Assembly (NCBI RefSeq): GCF_900109035.1
Contig: NZ_FNYD01000001.1
Span: 248,001-312,000 of the forward strand
DNA length: 64,000 nt
Reading direction: 5' to 3'
DNA from: Cribrihabitans marinus
GTDB lineage: Bacteria; Pseudomonadota; Alphaproteobacteria; Rhodobacterales; Rhodobacteraceae
Position 1 is the stretch's first letter. Every line of letters starts with the position of its first letter. The notes below the pieces were generated by a model. It was not told the origin of the DNA. It saw only the letters and a program-made list of their open reading frames with translations, and ran no database searches. The translations under genes and the position numbers were made by a program. Below, piece after piece: positions 1 through 10,029 of the stretch.

Positions 1-555
1 CACCTGATAGGTCTTGTCGGGCTGGATCAGCCCCTCTTCCTGCGCCCGGCGGAACACGGTGCCGTGGGTCTCGCGCTCGCCGAACATGGTGTCGTTGACA
101 TCGGCATGGGCATCCACATGCACCAGCGCCACCGGCCCGTGGCGGGCGGCAACCGCGCGCAGGATCGGCAGGGTGATGGAATGATCGCCCCCCATCGCCA
201 CCGGTATCACGCCCGCGGCCAAGAGCCCGTCATAGCTGTCGCGGATGATCCGCAGACTGTCGGCCAGCGAGAAGGTGTTGATCGCCAGGTCGCCGATATC
301 GGCCACCTGCAGGCTGTCGAAGGGGGCTGCCCCCGTGGCCATGTTGTAGGGCCGGATCATCGCGCTTTCGGCGCGGATCTGCTTGGGGCCGAACCGGGTG
401 CCGGGCCGCCACGAGGTGCCGATATCCATCGGCACGCCCAGGACCGCCACATCCAGCCCGTCAAGCCGCTCGGCCTGGGGCAGCCGCATGAAGCTGTTGG
501 GTCCCGAGAAGCGCGCCAGGTCGTTGCCGCTGATCGGCTGGTTGAATTCGGTCAT
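1..555 (-). CDS. Ureohydrolase, guanidinobutyrase/guanidinopropionase-like (3' end cut by window edge)
   Basis: Manganese-dependent ureohydrolase of the arginase/agmatinase family, which hydrolyses a guanidino compound to urea plus an amine or amino acid. The visible 185 residues open MTEFNQPISGNDLARF and carry the family motifs GGDHS and HVDAHADVND, which supply metal-binding His and Asp residues. The stretch IRAESAMIRPYNMATG resembles Pseudomonas guanidinobutyrase/guanidinopropionase more than SpeB agmatinase; this is recalled family knowledge, not a search. The ATG overlaps the TGA of the upstream paralogue by four bases (ATGA), so the two are translationally coupled. The C-terminal half, with the second Asp motif, lies off the window. 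Confidence 0.88.
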   Translation of the reverse strand, partial: MTEFNQPISGNDLARFSGPNSFMRLPQAERLDGLDVAVLGVPMDIGTSWRPGTRFGPKQIRAESAMIRPYNMATGAAPFDSLQVADIGDLAINTFSLADSLRIIRDSYDGLLAAGVIPVAMGGDHSITLPILRAVAARHGPVALVHVDAHADVNDTMFGERETHGTVFRRAQEEGLIQPDKTYQV

Positions 556-1514
556 TTCCGTTTTGCCCACCCCAGAAGGCAGATGATCTCGGTCGCGATA
601 TGGGCGCCGGCAATGGCGGTCGCGCCCGAGGTGTCGTAGGGCGGCGAGACCTCGACCACGTCGCCGCCCTTGATGTCGATGCCGGCGATGTCGCGCAGGA
701 TGATGGCGGTCTGGATCGAGCTGAGGCCGCCCCAGACCGGCGTTCCGGTGCCGGGCGCAAAGGCCGGGTCCAGCCCGTCGATGTCGAAGCTCAGGTAGAC
801 CGGGCTGGTGCCCACGATCCGCTTGATCTTCTGCGCCACCGCCGCGGGGCCGGATTCATAGACCTCGCGCGCGTCGATGATGTTGACGCCCAGCGTGTCC
901 TCGTTGGTGGTGCGGATGCCGACCTGGACCGAGCGCGCGGGATCGACAATGCCCGATTTCACCGCCTTGTAGAACATCGTGCCGTGGTCCACCCGGTCCA
1001 TGTTGTCGTCGGGCCAGGTGTCGGTATGGGCATCGAACTGCAGAAGCGACATCGGCCCGAACTTCTCGGCATAGGCCTTGAGGATGGGAAAGCTGATATA
1101 GTGATCGCCCCCCAGCGCCACCGAGGCGACACCGGCATCGAGGATGCCGCGCACATGGTCGGTCAGCGTCTCGGGAAAGGCCGGCACGTTGGCATAGTCG
1201 AAGGCCAGATCGCCGTAGTCGATGATCGCCATCTCGCTGAGCGCGTCATAGGGCCAGCCATAGGGCGCATCGGGTGATTGCAGCGCGCTGGCCTCGCGGA
1301 GCGCGCGCGGCCCCAGCCGCGTGCCGGGGCGGTTGGTTGCGGCCTGGTCGAAGGGCACACCGGTCACGGCGATATCCACCCCGGTCAGGTCCTTGGTGTA
1401 TTTGCGCCGCAGGAACGAGGTCGCCCCGCCAAAGGTGTTCTCGAAGGACGGGCCCTTGAGATCCTTGCGGGTGAATGCCTCGTCCACCTGTGTCTTTGCG
1501 TCTTCGAGTGCCAT
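552..1514 (-). CDS. speB: Agmatinase-family ureohydrolase (SpeB-like)
   Basis: A 320-aa ureohydrolase expected to hydrolyse agmatine or a related guanidino substrate to urea. All three metal-site signatures are present: GGDH, FDAHTDTW and SFDIDGLDPAFAPGTGTP. The start MALEDAKTQVDEAF matches family length; the frame stays open 102 codons further upstream, but only by running into the neighbouring gene. It lies between an M20 hydrolase (10 nt upstream) and a second ureohydrolase (ATGA overlap downstream), so all three probably form one operon. It is clearly a diverged paralogue of its neighbour rather than a recent duplicate. The exact substrate cannot be read from sequence. Confidence 0.88.
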   Translation of the reverse strand: MALEDAKTQVDEAFTRKDLKGPSFENTFGGATSFLRRKYTKDLTGVDIAVTGVPFDQAATNRPGTRLGPRALREASALQSPDAPYGWPYDALSEMAIIDYGDLAFDYANVPAFPETLTDHVRGILDAGVASVALGGDHYISFPILKAYAEKFGPMSLLQFDAHTDTWPDDNMDRVDHGTMFYKAVKSGIVDPARSVQVGIRTTNEDTLGVNIIDAREVYESGPAAVAQKIKRIVGTSPVYLSFDIDGLDPAFAPGTGTPVWGGLSSIQTAIILRDIAGIDIKGGDVVEVSPPYDTSGATAIAGAHIATEIICLLGWAKRK

Positions 1515-1524
1515 GTCCGGTCCT

Positions 1525-2688
1525 TCAGGCTGCGGGCTGGGCGGTTTCCACCAGCCGCGCGAAGAACGAGGCGCCGATGGGCGCGATCTCGTCGTTGAAG
1601 TCATAGCCCGGGTGGTGCAGCCCGGCGCCGGCGCCCTGACCCAGGAACAGATAGGCGCCGGGCCGGGCCTGCAGCATGTAGGAGAAATCCTCGGCCCCCA
1701 TCTCGCGCCCCGCCTCGGCCAGCACGCGGCCCTCGCCGGCCACCTCACGCGCAACCGACGCGGCAAACCCCGCACGGTCGGGATCGTTGACGGTGGCGGG
1801 ATAGCCCACCTCGTAGTCAAGCTCGGCCTCGACCCCGAAACTGGCCGCCTGCCCGGCGACGATCTGCTGCATCCGGGCCATGACCATCTGCTGCACCGCC
1901 GGATCGAAGGTGCGCACCGTGCCGTTGAGATAGGCGGTGTCGGGGATCACGTTGTCGACCGTCCCGGCGTGGATCTGGGTGATCGAGATCACCAGGTCAT
2001 CCAGCGCATAGTGGTTGCGGCTGACAATGGTCTGGATCGCCTGCGCGATCGAGACCGCGGCGATCACCGGGTCGCGCGTGTCCTGCGGCAGCGCGCCATG
2101 CCCGCCGACGCCGCGCACATGGATGTGAAACGTGTCCACCGCCGCCATGATCGGGCCGGGATTGGTGTAGAAGGCACCGGCATCGAAACCGGGCGCGTTG
2201 TGCAGCGCATAGACCTCGGCGATGTCGAACCGGTCCATCACGCCCTCCTCGACCATCACGCCGGCGCCGCCGCCATTCTCCTCGGCCGGCTGGAAGATCA
2301 GCGCGACGCGGCCGGCGAAGTTCCGCGTCTCGGCCAGGTAGCGGGCCGCGCCCAGAAGCATCGTCGTGTGCCCGTCATGGCCGCAGGCATGCATCCTTCC
2401 CGGCCGCTGCGAGGCATGCGGCAGGCCGGTCGCCTCGACGATGGGCAGCGCGTCCATGTCGGCCCGCAGCCCGATGGTCGGCCCCGCGCCCTGCCCCTCG
2501 ATGATTGCCACCACGCCGGTCCGGGCGATCCCCTCGTGAATCTCGTCCACCCCGAAGTCACGCAGCCGTTCGACCACGAAACCCGCGGTCTCGGGGCAGT
2601 CCAGCCCCAGTTCGGGGATCTGGTGCAGATGCCGGCGCCACTCGGTCATGTCGGCGGCGAAATCCGCGATGCGGTTCACGACGGGCAT
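1525..2688 (-). CDS. M20 family amidohydrolase (hippurate hydrolase/aminoacylase-like)
   Basis: A 387-aa zinc-dependent M20D amidohydrolase that cleaves N-acyl or amide bonds of amino-acid derivatives in the cytoplasm. Visible signatures are LRADMDALPI, HACGHDGHTTMLLGAA and FQPAEENGGGAGVMV, which hold the metal-binding His, Asp and Glu residues, followed by the dimerisation (lid) region and a C-terminal GAEDFSYM motif. The start MPVVNRIADF was chosen for family fit; the frame stays open 27 codons upstream without homology. It is the first gene of an operon with two ureohydrolases, suggesting that acylated guanidino compounds are processed in steps. The substrate is inferred only. Confidence 0.88.
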   Translation of the reverse strand: MPVVNRIADFAADMTEWRRHLHQIPELGLDCPETAGFVVERLRDFGVDEIHEGIARTGVVAIIEGQGAGPTIGLRADMDALPIVEATGLPHASQRPGRMHACGHDGHTTMLLGAARYLAETRNFAGRVALIFQPAEENGGGAGVMVEEGVMDRFDIAEVYALHNAPGFDAGAFYTNPGPIMAAVDTFHIHVRGVGGHGALPQDTRDPVIAAVSIAQAIQTIVSRNHYALDDLVISITQIHAGTVDNVIPDTAYLNGTVRTFDPAVQQMVMARMQQIVAGQAASFGVEAELDYEVGYPATVNDPDRAGFAASVAREVAGEGRVLAEAGREMGAEDFSYMLQARPGAYLFLGQGAGAGLHHPGYDFNDEIAPIGASFFARLVETAQPAA

Positions 2689-2753
2689 TGGGCTGGACTC
2701 CTGGGTCTGGTCTTGGAATGGATGCATCTGACACCGGAACGGGGGGCTTCGCA

Positions 2754-3569
2754 ATGCCGGAAAAACCACTCATCCACGACCGCGACGCCGGGATCGAACG
2801 GCTGCTGGAAATCATGCGCCGCCTGCGCGATCCCGACACGGGATGTCCCTGGGACATCGAACAGGATTTCGCCACCATCGCCCCCTATACGATCGAAGAA
2901 GCGCATGAGGTGGCCGACGCCATCGACCGGCGGGCCTGGAACGAGCTGAAGGGCGAACTGGGCGATCTGTTGTTCCAGTCGGTGTTTCACGCGCAGATGG
3001 CCGACGAGGCCGGGCATTTCACCTTTCAGGACGTGGTGCGAACCATGTCCGACAAGATGGTCGCCCGCCATCCGCATGTGTTCGGCGACGAAAGCCGCGA
3101 CAAGTCCGCCGACCAGCAGACCCGCGACTGGGAGGCGATCAAGGCCGCCGAGCGCGCGGGCAAGGCGCAGCGTGGCGCACTGGACGGGGTCGCGCTGGGC
3201 CTGCCGGCACTGATGCGCGCGCTCAAGTTGCAGAAGCGGGCGGCGCGGGTTGGTTTCGACTGGGGCGAGATCGGCCCGGTGCTGGACAAGATCACCGAAG
3301 AGGCGCAGGAACTGGCCGAAGCGCGCGACAGCAAGGATGCCGACGCGCTGGAGGACGAGTTCGGCGACCTGCTCTTTGTCATCGTCAACCTGGGCCGGCA
3401 TCTGGGCGTCGATCCCGAGGCGGCGCTGAGGCGCACCAACGCCAAGTTCACCCGCCGCTTCGAGACGATCGAGGCGCGCCTGGCCACGCAGGGCAAGACC
3501 CCGGCCGACAGCACGCTCGAGGAAATGGACGCGCTCTGGGATGCCGCCAAACGCGGCGAGAGGCGCTAG
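2754..3569 (+). CDS. mazG: Nucleoside triphosphate pyrophosphohydrolase MazG
   Basis: A 271-aa all-alpha NTP pyrophosphohydrolase that converts (d)NTPs to the monophosphate and PPi, a housekeeping nucleotide-pool function. Two tandem MazG domains are visible: an N-terminal one (GCPWDIEQDF, EEAHEVADAI, ELGDLLFQSVFHAQM) and a C-terminal one (KITEEAQELAEA, EDEFGDLLFVIVNLGRHLG), each with the EExxE...ExxD metal pattern. Length matches E. coli MazG. The start MPEKPLIHDRDAGIERLL aligns with family members. It is divergent from the M20 hydrolase, 65 nt away. Confidence 0.95.
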   Translation: MPEKPLIHDRDAGIERLLEIMRRLRDPDTGCPWDIEQDFATIAPYTIEEAHEVADAIDRRAWNELKGELGDLLFQSVFHAQMADEAGHFTFQDVVRTMSDKMVARHPHVFGDESRDKSADQQTRDWEAIKAAERAGKAQRGALDGVALGLPALMRALKLQKRAARVGFDWGEIGPVLDKITEEAQELAEARDSKDADALEDEFGDLLFVIVNLGRHLGVDPEAALRRTNAKFTRRFETIEARLATQGKTPADSTLEEMDALWDAAKRGERR

Positions 3570-3614
3570 ATCCGGTCGCGCAGGCTTTCGGGGATGGTCA
3601 GGCGTGGCCTCTCC

Positions 3615-3632
3615 GGCCGGCAATTGCCGGCC
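3615..3632. repeat. Perfect 18-bp palindrome in the mazG-nucleoside hydrolase gap
   Basis: The sequence GGCCGGCAATTGCCGGCC is a perfect dyad with no loop, lying 45 nt after the mazG stop. It could form the base of a terminator-like cruciform or be a protein-binding site. No T-tract follows, so it is not a convincing intrinsic terminator. Confidence 0.4.
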
Positions 3633-3722
3633 CGGACGACTTCCCTTGCGGTTGGTCCATGCGGCGATTAATGACCACGGGACAATCACGATGCAAGACG
3701 TTGTTCAAGGCAGGGAGTGCGT

Positions 3723-4664
3723 ATGCCCCCACGCAAGATCATCATCGACACCGATCCCGGCCAGGACGACGCCGTGGCGATCCTGCTGGCGCTGGCCAGC
3801 CCCGACGAGATGGAGGTTCTGGGCATCACCGCCGTTGCCGGCAATGTTCCGCTGGCGCTGACCGCGCGCAACGCGCGGATCGTCTGCGAACTGGCGGGCC
3901 GCACCGACATCCCGGTTCACGCCGGATGCGACGCGCCGCTGGTGCGGCCGCTCGTCACCGCCGAGCATGTGCATGGCAAGACCGGTCTCGACGGCCCCGC
4001 CCTGCCCGAGCCGCAGATGCCGCTGGCGGAAGGTCACGCGGTGGATGTCATCATCGAGACCCTGCGCGACAATTCGCCCGGCACCGTGACGCTCTGCCCG
4101 TTGGGTCCGCTGACCAACATCGCGACCGCCTTCCGCAAGGCGCCCGAGATCGCCGGCCGCGTTCAGGAGATCGTGCTGATGGGCGGCGCCTATTTCGAGG
4201 TCGGCAACATCACGCCGGCGGCCGAATTCAACATCTACGTCGATCCCGAGGCGGCGGGGATCGTGTTCCGATCCGGCGCACCGATCACCGTGATGCCGCT
4301 GGATGTCACCCACAAGGCGCTGGTCACCAAGGCGCGCAACGACGCCTTTCGCGCCCTGGGAAGCCGGGTCGGCGCGGCGGTGGCCGAGATGACCGATTTC
4401 TTCGAACGGTTCGACCGCGAGAAATACGGATCGGACGGCGCGCCGCTGCACGATCCCTGCGTCACCGCCTACCTGATCCGGCCGGAGCTGTTCTCGGGCC
4501 GGCACATCAATGTCGAGATCGAGACGCAATCGGAGCTGACTCTGGGGATGACCGTGGCCGACTGGTGGGGCGTCACCGACCGTGCGCCCAACGCGACCTT
4601 CATGGGCGACGTGGACGCCGACGGGTTCTTCGCGCTGCTGACCGACCGGCTGGCCCGTCTATGA
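3723..4664 (+). CDS. Inosine-uridine preferring nucleoside hydrolase
   Basis: A 313-aa calcium-dependent nucleoside hydrolase (IUNH family) that splits ribonucleosides into base and ribose. The N-terminal IIIDTDPGQDDAVAI carries the DTDPGxDDA metal site. LCPLGPLTNIATA and MGGAYFEVGNITPAAEFNIYVDPEAA are further active-site signatures, and LHDPCVTAYL holds the late Asp. The ATG at 3723 was preferred to a GTG six bases upstream because the AGGCAGGGAG ribosome-binding sequence would overlap the GTG. The stop overlaps the ATG of the following GNAT gene (ATGA), indicating an operon. Confidence 0.94.
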   Translation: MPPRKIIIDTDPGQDDAVAILLALASPDEMEVLGITAVAGNVPLALTARNARIVCELAGRTDIPVHAGCDAPLVRPLVTAEHVHGKTGLDGPALPEPQMPLAEGHAVDVIIETLRDNSPGTVTLCPLGPLTNIATAFRKAPEIAGRVQEIVLMGGAYFEVGNITPAAEFNIYVDPEAAGIVFRSGAPITVMPLDVTHKALVTKARNDAFRALGSRVGAAVAEMTDFFERFDREKYGSDGAPLHDPCVTAYLIRPELFSGRHINVEIETQSELTLGMTVADWWGVTDRAPNATFMGDVDADGFFALLTDRLARL

Positions 4665-5110
4665 CCGCCGCGCTGCGCCTTGCCCGCCCCGAGGACCTGG
4701 ACCGCGTGACGGCACTGGTCGAGGCGTTTCACGCCGAGACCGGGCTGGCGCAGACCGACGAGGAGCGCCGCGCCGCGGTGGCCCCGCTGCTCGATGGCAT
4801 ACCGCATGGCTGCGTCTACCTGATCGGACCGGCGCGCGCGCCGCTGGGCTATGTGGTCATCACCTTCGGCTGGTCGGTCGAGTTCGGCGGGATGGATGCC
4901 TTTGTCGACGAGATCTATATCCGCCCTGCGATCCGCCGCCGCGGCATTGCCGGCGAGGTGCTGACCGAATTGCCCAAGGCGCTGGCCCGCGGCGGCATCA
5001 AGGCGCTGCATCTGGAGGTCGACGGCGATGACACCTCCGCGCAGCGCCTCTACCAGCGGGCGGGATTCCAGGGCCGCGACCGCTACATGCTGATGTCGCG
5101 CAAGCTCTGA
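4661..5110 (+). CDS. GNAT family N-acetyltransferase
   Basis: A 149-aa acetyltransferase with the GNAT acetyl-CoA loop visible as IRRRGIAGEVL (R/QxxGxG/A pattern), preceded by the beta-strand VDEIYIRP and followed by LHLEVDGDDTSAQRLYQRAGF, the usual motif B. It is translationally coupled to the nucleoside hydrolase through an ATGA overlap. The acceptor is unknown; linkage to nucleoside breakdown is suggestive only. Confidence 0.9.
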   Translation: MTAALRLARPEDLDRVTALVEAFHAETGLAQTDEERRAAVAPLLDGIPHGCVYLIGPARAPLGYVVITFGWSVEFGGMDAFVDEIYIRPAIRRRGIAGEVLTELPKALARGGIKALHLEVDGDDTSAQRLYQRAGFQGRDRYMLMSRKL

Positions 5111-5272
5111 CACCGGGCCGATGCGCGGGTCCGCGCGCAAGACCGCCCGCGGATCGGCAAATTCCAGCCGGTCTTTTTCAAGAGGTTTTGGAACCTGCGC
5201 GGTTCTGGTTGGTTGTGCCGCAGAGTCCCGCCGCGTTTTGCGGCCTTCTTTCAACTGCCAAGGAGACTTGCG

Positions 5273-5548
5273 ATGAAACTTTCCATGATCGTGCCGACCG
5301 CCTTTGCCGCGGTGGCCCTGACGGCCTGCACCAACCTGACACCCGAACAGCGCACCGTTGCGGGTGTTGCGGGCGGCGCGGCCGCCGGCCTGATCGCCGC
5401 GGATGCGCTCAAGGCCGATGACGACTGGAAGCTGATCGCGGCCCTTGGCGGCGCCGCTGCAGGTACGCTTGTCGCGCAGAACAACCAGTCGCAGCAATGC
5501 GCCTATTCGCGCGGCGACGGCACCTACTACACGGCCGCCTGCCCGTAA
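5273..5548 (+). CDS. Small glycine-zipper lipoprotein
   Basis: A 91-aa predicted outer-membrane or periplasmic lipoprotein. It has a short signal peptide ending in the lipobox LTAC (Cys19), then a glycine-rich helix VAGVAGGAAAGLIAADAL and a second one IAALGGAAAGTLVA, typical of glycine-zipper proteins, and a C-terminal CAYSRGDGTYYTAACP with two cysteines. A clean AAGGAG precedes the ATG by eight bases. It stands alone between a GNAT and an FkbM gene. Such proteins are common in Rhodobacteraceae; the function is unknown. Confidence 0.85.
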   Translation: MKLSMIVPTAFAAVALTACTNLTPEQRTVAGVAGGAAAGLIAADALKADDDWKLIAALGGAAAGTLVAQNNQSQQCAYSRGDGTYYTAACP

Positions 5549-5564
5549 GCCGAAGATTTCGGAA

Positions 5565-5592
5565 CGGCCGCAATCCGCAAGGGTTGCGGCCG
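5565..5592 (+). terminator. Hairpin after the lipoprotein gene
   Basis: A perfect 9-bp stem (CGGCCGCAA / TTGCGGCCG) with a 10-nt loop starts 16 nt after the lipoprotein stop. No T-tract follows, so termination efficiency is uncertain; it may instead protect the 3' end of the short mRNA. Confidence 0.45.
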
Positions 5593-5663
5593 GCCGAGCC
5601 TGCACCCTATGATCGCGGCATCCATCAAGGCGGCCCCGGCCCGGGTCCGCGGTCAAGGGTGCC

Positions 5664-6524
5664 TTGTCATTGACGAATTTCCCCGAACTTCTGCTCGACC
5701 ACCTGATCGAGGAACACCGCGCCCAGACGCATCTGGCGACCTTCTCGATGCTTGGCGGCGACGACGCGCCGCACGGCATCCGCAAGAGGATCTTTCGCCA
5801 GACCACGCGCAATGTCGAGATCCTGTTCGAGCGGATGGTGGATCTGCTGGCCCCGGACACGATCCTTGAAATCGGCGCGCATGAGGCCGGGTTTTCCCGC
5901 CGCTGCAAGGCCAAGCATCCCGAAGCCCAGGTCATCGCCTTCGAAGCGAACCCGGCAATCTATGGCGAGTACCGGGCCGAAGCGGAAGCCGCCGGCGTCA
6001 CCTATCGCAACGAGTGCATCGGGGATGCGGACGGGACCGCCACGTTCAACGTGCCGATCCGCGAGGATGGGCATCTTGGCCGTGGAACCGGCAGCCTGAA
6101 CGCGCCCAAGGAAAGCGGCCGCGATGCCCGGCAGTTCGAAACGCCCTGTCACAAGCTGGATTCGATCGTCACGCCCGACAGCGGCCGTATCGCCGCCTGG
6201 ATCGATGTCGAAGGTGCCGTGGGCCAGGTGCTGGACGGCGGCAGCGAGGCCTTTCACCAGGTCGATCTGGCCTTTATCGAGCTGGAGGAAAAGGAGGAAT
6301 GGGCCGGGCAACTGGTCTATGCCGATGTCGCCAGGATCCTGGCCGGATTCGGGCTGTTGCCGTTCCTCTCGGCCTATCAGCGCCGCCGCCAGCTCAACGT
6401 GTTCTTCCTGCGCCAATCCCTGTTCGACACGCGCGCTGCACATCGTGTCCGGCGGCGTCATGCCGGCATGTTGCGCGACCTCGCCGGCGCGATCTCGGCC
6501 GAAAGCCTGCCGCAGGACAGCTGA
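5664..6524 (+). CDS. FkbM family SAM-dependent methyltransferase
   Basis: A 286-aa protein with an FkbM-type methyltransferase core. The SAM-binding motif I appears as ILEIGAHEAGFSRRC, followed by VIAFEANPAIYGEYR (acidic residue of motif post-I) and the FkbM-typical LDSIVTPDSGRIAAWIDVEGA. There is no ATG near the N-terminus; TTG at 5664 (or 5670), 5-11 nt after AAGGG, is the most plausible start. FkbM enzymes O-methylate sugars or natural products; no biosynthetic neighbours are present to fix the substrate. Confidence 0.82.
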   Translation: MSLTNFPELLLDHLIEEHRAQTHLATFSMLGGDDAPHGIRKRIFRQTTRNVEILFERMVDLLAPDTILEIGAHEAGFSRRCKAKHPEAQVIAFEANPAIYGEYRAEAEAAGVTYRNECIGDADGTATFNVPIREDGHLGRGTGSLNAPKESGRDARQFETPCHKLDSIVTPDSGRIAAWIDVEGAVGQVLDGGSEAFHQVDLAFIELEEKEEWAGQLVYADVARILAGFGLLPFLSAYQRRRQLNVFFLRQSLFDTRAAHRVRRRHAGMLRDLAGAISAESLPQDS

Positions 6525-6613
6525 CCGACCCGCCGCCCAAGGAACTGGCCGCGCGTCGCGAGATTGGCGCCAGACCCCCGCCCAACACCGGACGGAGGCC
6601 CCGCGTATTTGGT

Positions 6614-7924
<1,311 letters not shown>

Positions 7925-7966
7925 TCATAGCAAAGGGTGACGGAAAGTAAACCGCTCACGTTAGCG

Positions 7967-8872
7967 CTAACCGACCGGCCCGGCCGCGCGCTTGGCCGGT
8001 TTGCGCGCGGCAGATCGGACCCGCCCCTCGCGCACCAGCGTGTAGATGCCCGAACCCACGATGATCGCCGCGCCCAGCAGCATCAGGGAATCGGGCCGCT
8101 CGCCGAACACCACCATACCGACGATCAGGGCAAAGACGATCCGGCTGTAGCGGAACGGCGTCACAAAGGACACTTCGCCGATACGCATCGCCGCGACGAT
8201 GGCGTAATAGGCCGCCACGCCCAGCAGGATCACCCCGGCGAAATACGCCCAGAGCTGCGCGTCGGGCGCCACATAGCCCCGGTCGCTGAACAGCGACAGG
8301 ATGGCGGCGGCCGGGATCAGCATCAGGAAGGCCAGGAAGCTCAGCTGAAAGGACGAGGTTTCGCGCCCGACCTTGCGGGTGGCCAGGTCGCGGATCGCCA
8401 ACCCGACCGTACCCTGCACCGCAAATAGCGACAGCACGTCGAAGCCCTCGGTCCCGGGGCGGATGACCAGCAGCACGCCGACGAACCCCACCAAGATCGC
8501 GCTCCAGCGGCGCCAGCCCACCGGTTCCTTCAGGAACAGCGCTGCGCCCAGCGTGACCAGCAGCGGCGTGGCCTGCAGGATCGACGACGCCTGCGAGATC
8601 GGCGTCAGCGCGATGGCGGTCACGAAACCGACCGTGCCGATCAACTCGCCCAGGTTGCGCAGCAGGACCGGACCGGCCAGATAGCCGCGGGTCCAGAGCG
8701 GCTGGCCCTTCAGCTTGGTGAGCACCGCAAAGACCGCCGCACCGCCGCTGCCCAGCACGGCGATGATTTGCCAGGGCGGCAGGGCGTCGGCGGTCAGCTT
8801 GATGAACATGTCCTCGATGGCGAAGCCGAGCATCGCCAGCACCATCAGGACGGCGCCGCGCAGGTTTTCCAT
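7967..8872 (-). CDS. EamA/DMT family transporter
   Basis: A 301-aa inner-membrane protein with about ten hydrophobic segments in two EamA repeats (for example VLMVLAMLGFAIEDMFIKL near the start and IVGMVVFGERPDSLMLLGAAIIVGSGIY near the end), the classic drug/metabolite exporter fold. A basic tail (RSAARKPAKRAAG) ends the protein. The ATG giving MENLRGAVLM was preferred to a GTG four codons upstream because GGAG sits 11 nt before it. The substrate is unknown. Confidence 0.9.
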   Translation of the reverse strand: MENLRGAVLMVLAMLGFAIEDMFIKLTADALPPWQIIAVLGSGGAAVFAVLTKLKGQPLWTRGYLAGPVLLRNLGELIGTVGFVTAIALTPISQASSILQATPLLVTLGAALFLKEPVGWRRWSAILVGFVGVLLVIRPGTEGFDVLSLFAVQGTVGLAIRDLATRKVGRETSSFQLSFLAFLMLIPAAAILSLFSDRGYVAPDAQLWAYFAGVILLGVAAYYAIVAAMRIGEVSFVTPFRYSRIVFALIVGMVVFGERPDSLMLLGAAIIVGSGIYTLVREGRVRSAARKPAKRAAGPVG

Positions 8873-8983
8873 GGCCGGGGACACTCCGTTTCAGGGTTGC
8901 GCCCGCCTTGGCCGAATTCCACGCCAGCCGCAAGGGCCGTGCGCGCAATTGCGCGGATGCGGGACCGGTGCTAGTCACCGGTC

Positions 8984-10018
8984 ATGCCCGCAGATCCGAT
9001 GATCCGTATCACCCTGACCTCGCTGGCCGTCGGTCTGGGCGGTGCGGCCGTCGCCTATGTGCTGAACGCGCCGGCCGCGGTTCTGATTGGCCCGGCGCTG
9101 GCGGTCAGCGGCGCGGCGCTGTCGGGCCTGCGCGTGGGCATCGCCGAGCCGGTGCGCAACGCCTGTTTCGTCGTGCTCGGGCTGGGTGTCGGATCGGGGT
9201 TCACCACCGATGCCGGGGCCGCGATCCAGCGTTGGCCCTTCGCCTTTGCGGCCATGGCGGCGATGCTGGCGGTGACCATGTTCCTCACCCGCACGATCCT
9301 GGCCCGGGCCTTCGACTTCGACCGGCGCAGCGCGATCCTGGCCGCCGCGCCGGGGCATCTGAGTTTCGTGATGGGGCTGTCGCAGGACCTGGGCGCCGAC
9401 ACCGCCCGGATCGCGGTGGTGCAGACCCTGCGGGTGCTGGCCCTGACCGTGACGGTGCCCTATGCCGCGCTGGCGCTGGGCTATCGCATGGATCCGGTGG
9501 TGCTGCCCCAGACCGCGCCGATGTCCATGTCCGCGCTCGCGGTCCTGGCAGTGTTGGGCATCGTGCTCGGGCTGCTGTTTCGCAGGCTGTTGCTGCCGGC
9601 GCCGCTCCTGCTGGGGCCGATGGCGGTCTCGGCGCTGGCGCATGTGACCGGGCTGACCGAGGGCGGCGTGCCGGGCTGGCTGATGCTGCCCGCCTTCGTG
9701 ACGATGGGCACGCTGATCGGCACGCGGTTCACCGGCATGACCCTGACGCAGTTTCGCGGCGCGCTGCTGGCCGGGCTCTGCATGACCCTGATCGCGGTGA
9801 CGATGGCCAGCCTGGCCGCGATTCCCGTGGCCGCCGCGCTGGACATGCCGGCGCCGCATGTGATGGTGGCCTTTGCGCCCGGCGGGCTGGAGACGATGAT
9901 CGCGCTGGGTGCGACCATGCAGGCCAGCCCGGGATTCGTCGCCGCCTGCCACATCGTCCGGCTGATGATACTCAGCGTCCTGATCCCGGTGGCCGTGGGC
10001 CGCCGGCGGGTGGGCTGA
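8984..10018 (+). CDS. AbrB family membrane protein (AmoA-like duplicated domain)
   Basis: A 344-aa polytopic protein of the AbrB family, often labelled putative ammonia monooxygenase without evidence of that activity. Two homologous halves are visible, each with an LNAPAAVLIGPALAVSGAAL- or LPAPLLLGPMAVSALAHVTG-type segment and a matching AAAPGHLSFVMGL / FAPGGLETMIALG motif, the hallmark of the internal duplication. About ten TM segments are predicted. An alternative ATG lies five codons downstream. The function is probably transport or regulation and is not established. Confidence 0.85.
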   Translation: MPADPMIRITLTSLAVGLGGAAVAYVLNAPAAVLIGPALAVSGAALSGLRVGIAEPVRNACFVVLGLGVGSGFTTDAGAAIQRWPFAFAAMAAMLAVTMFLTRTILARAFDFDRRSAILAAAPGHLSFVMGLSQDLGADTARIAVVQTLRVLALTVTVPYAALALGYRMDPVVLPQTAPMSMSALAVLAVLGIVLGLLFRRLLLPAPLLLGPMAVSALAHVTGLTEGGVPGWLMLPAFVTMGTLIGTRFTGMTLTQFRGALLAGLCMTLIAVTMASLAAIPVAAALDMPAPHVMVAFAPGGLETMIALGATMQASPGFVAACHIVRLMILSVLIPVAVGRRRVG

Positions 10019-10029
10019 CGCGCCCCGGC

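Noticed and set aside
1321-2753. Rightward open frame of over 500 codons across the M20 gene and ureohydrolase
   Set aside because: Antisense to genes with complete metal-site motifs; no recognisable domain.
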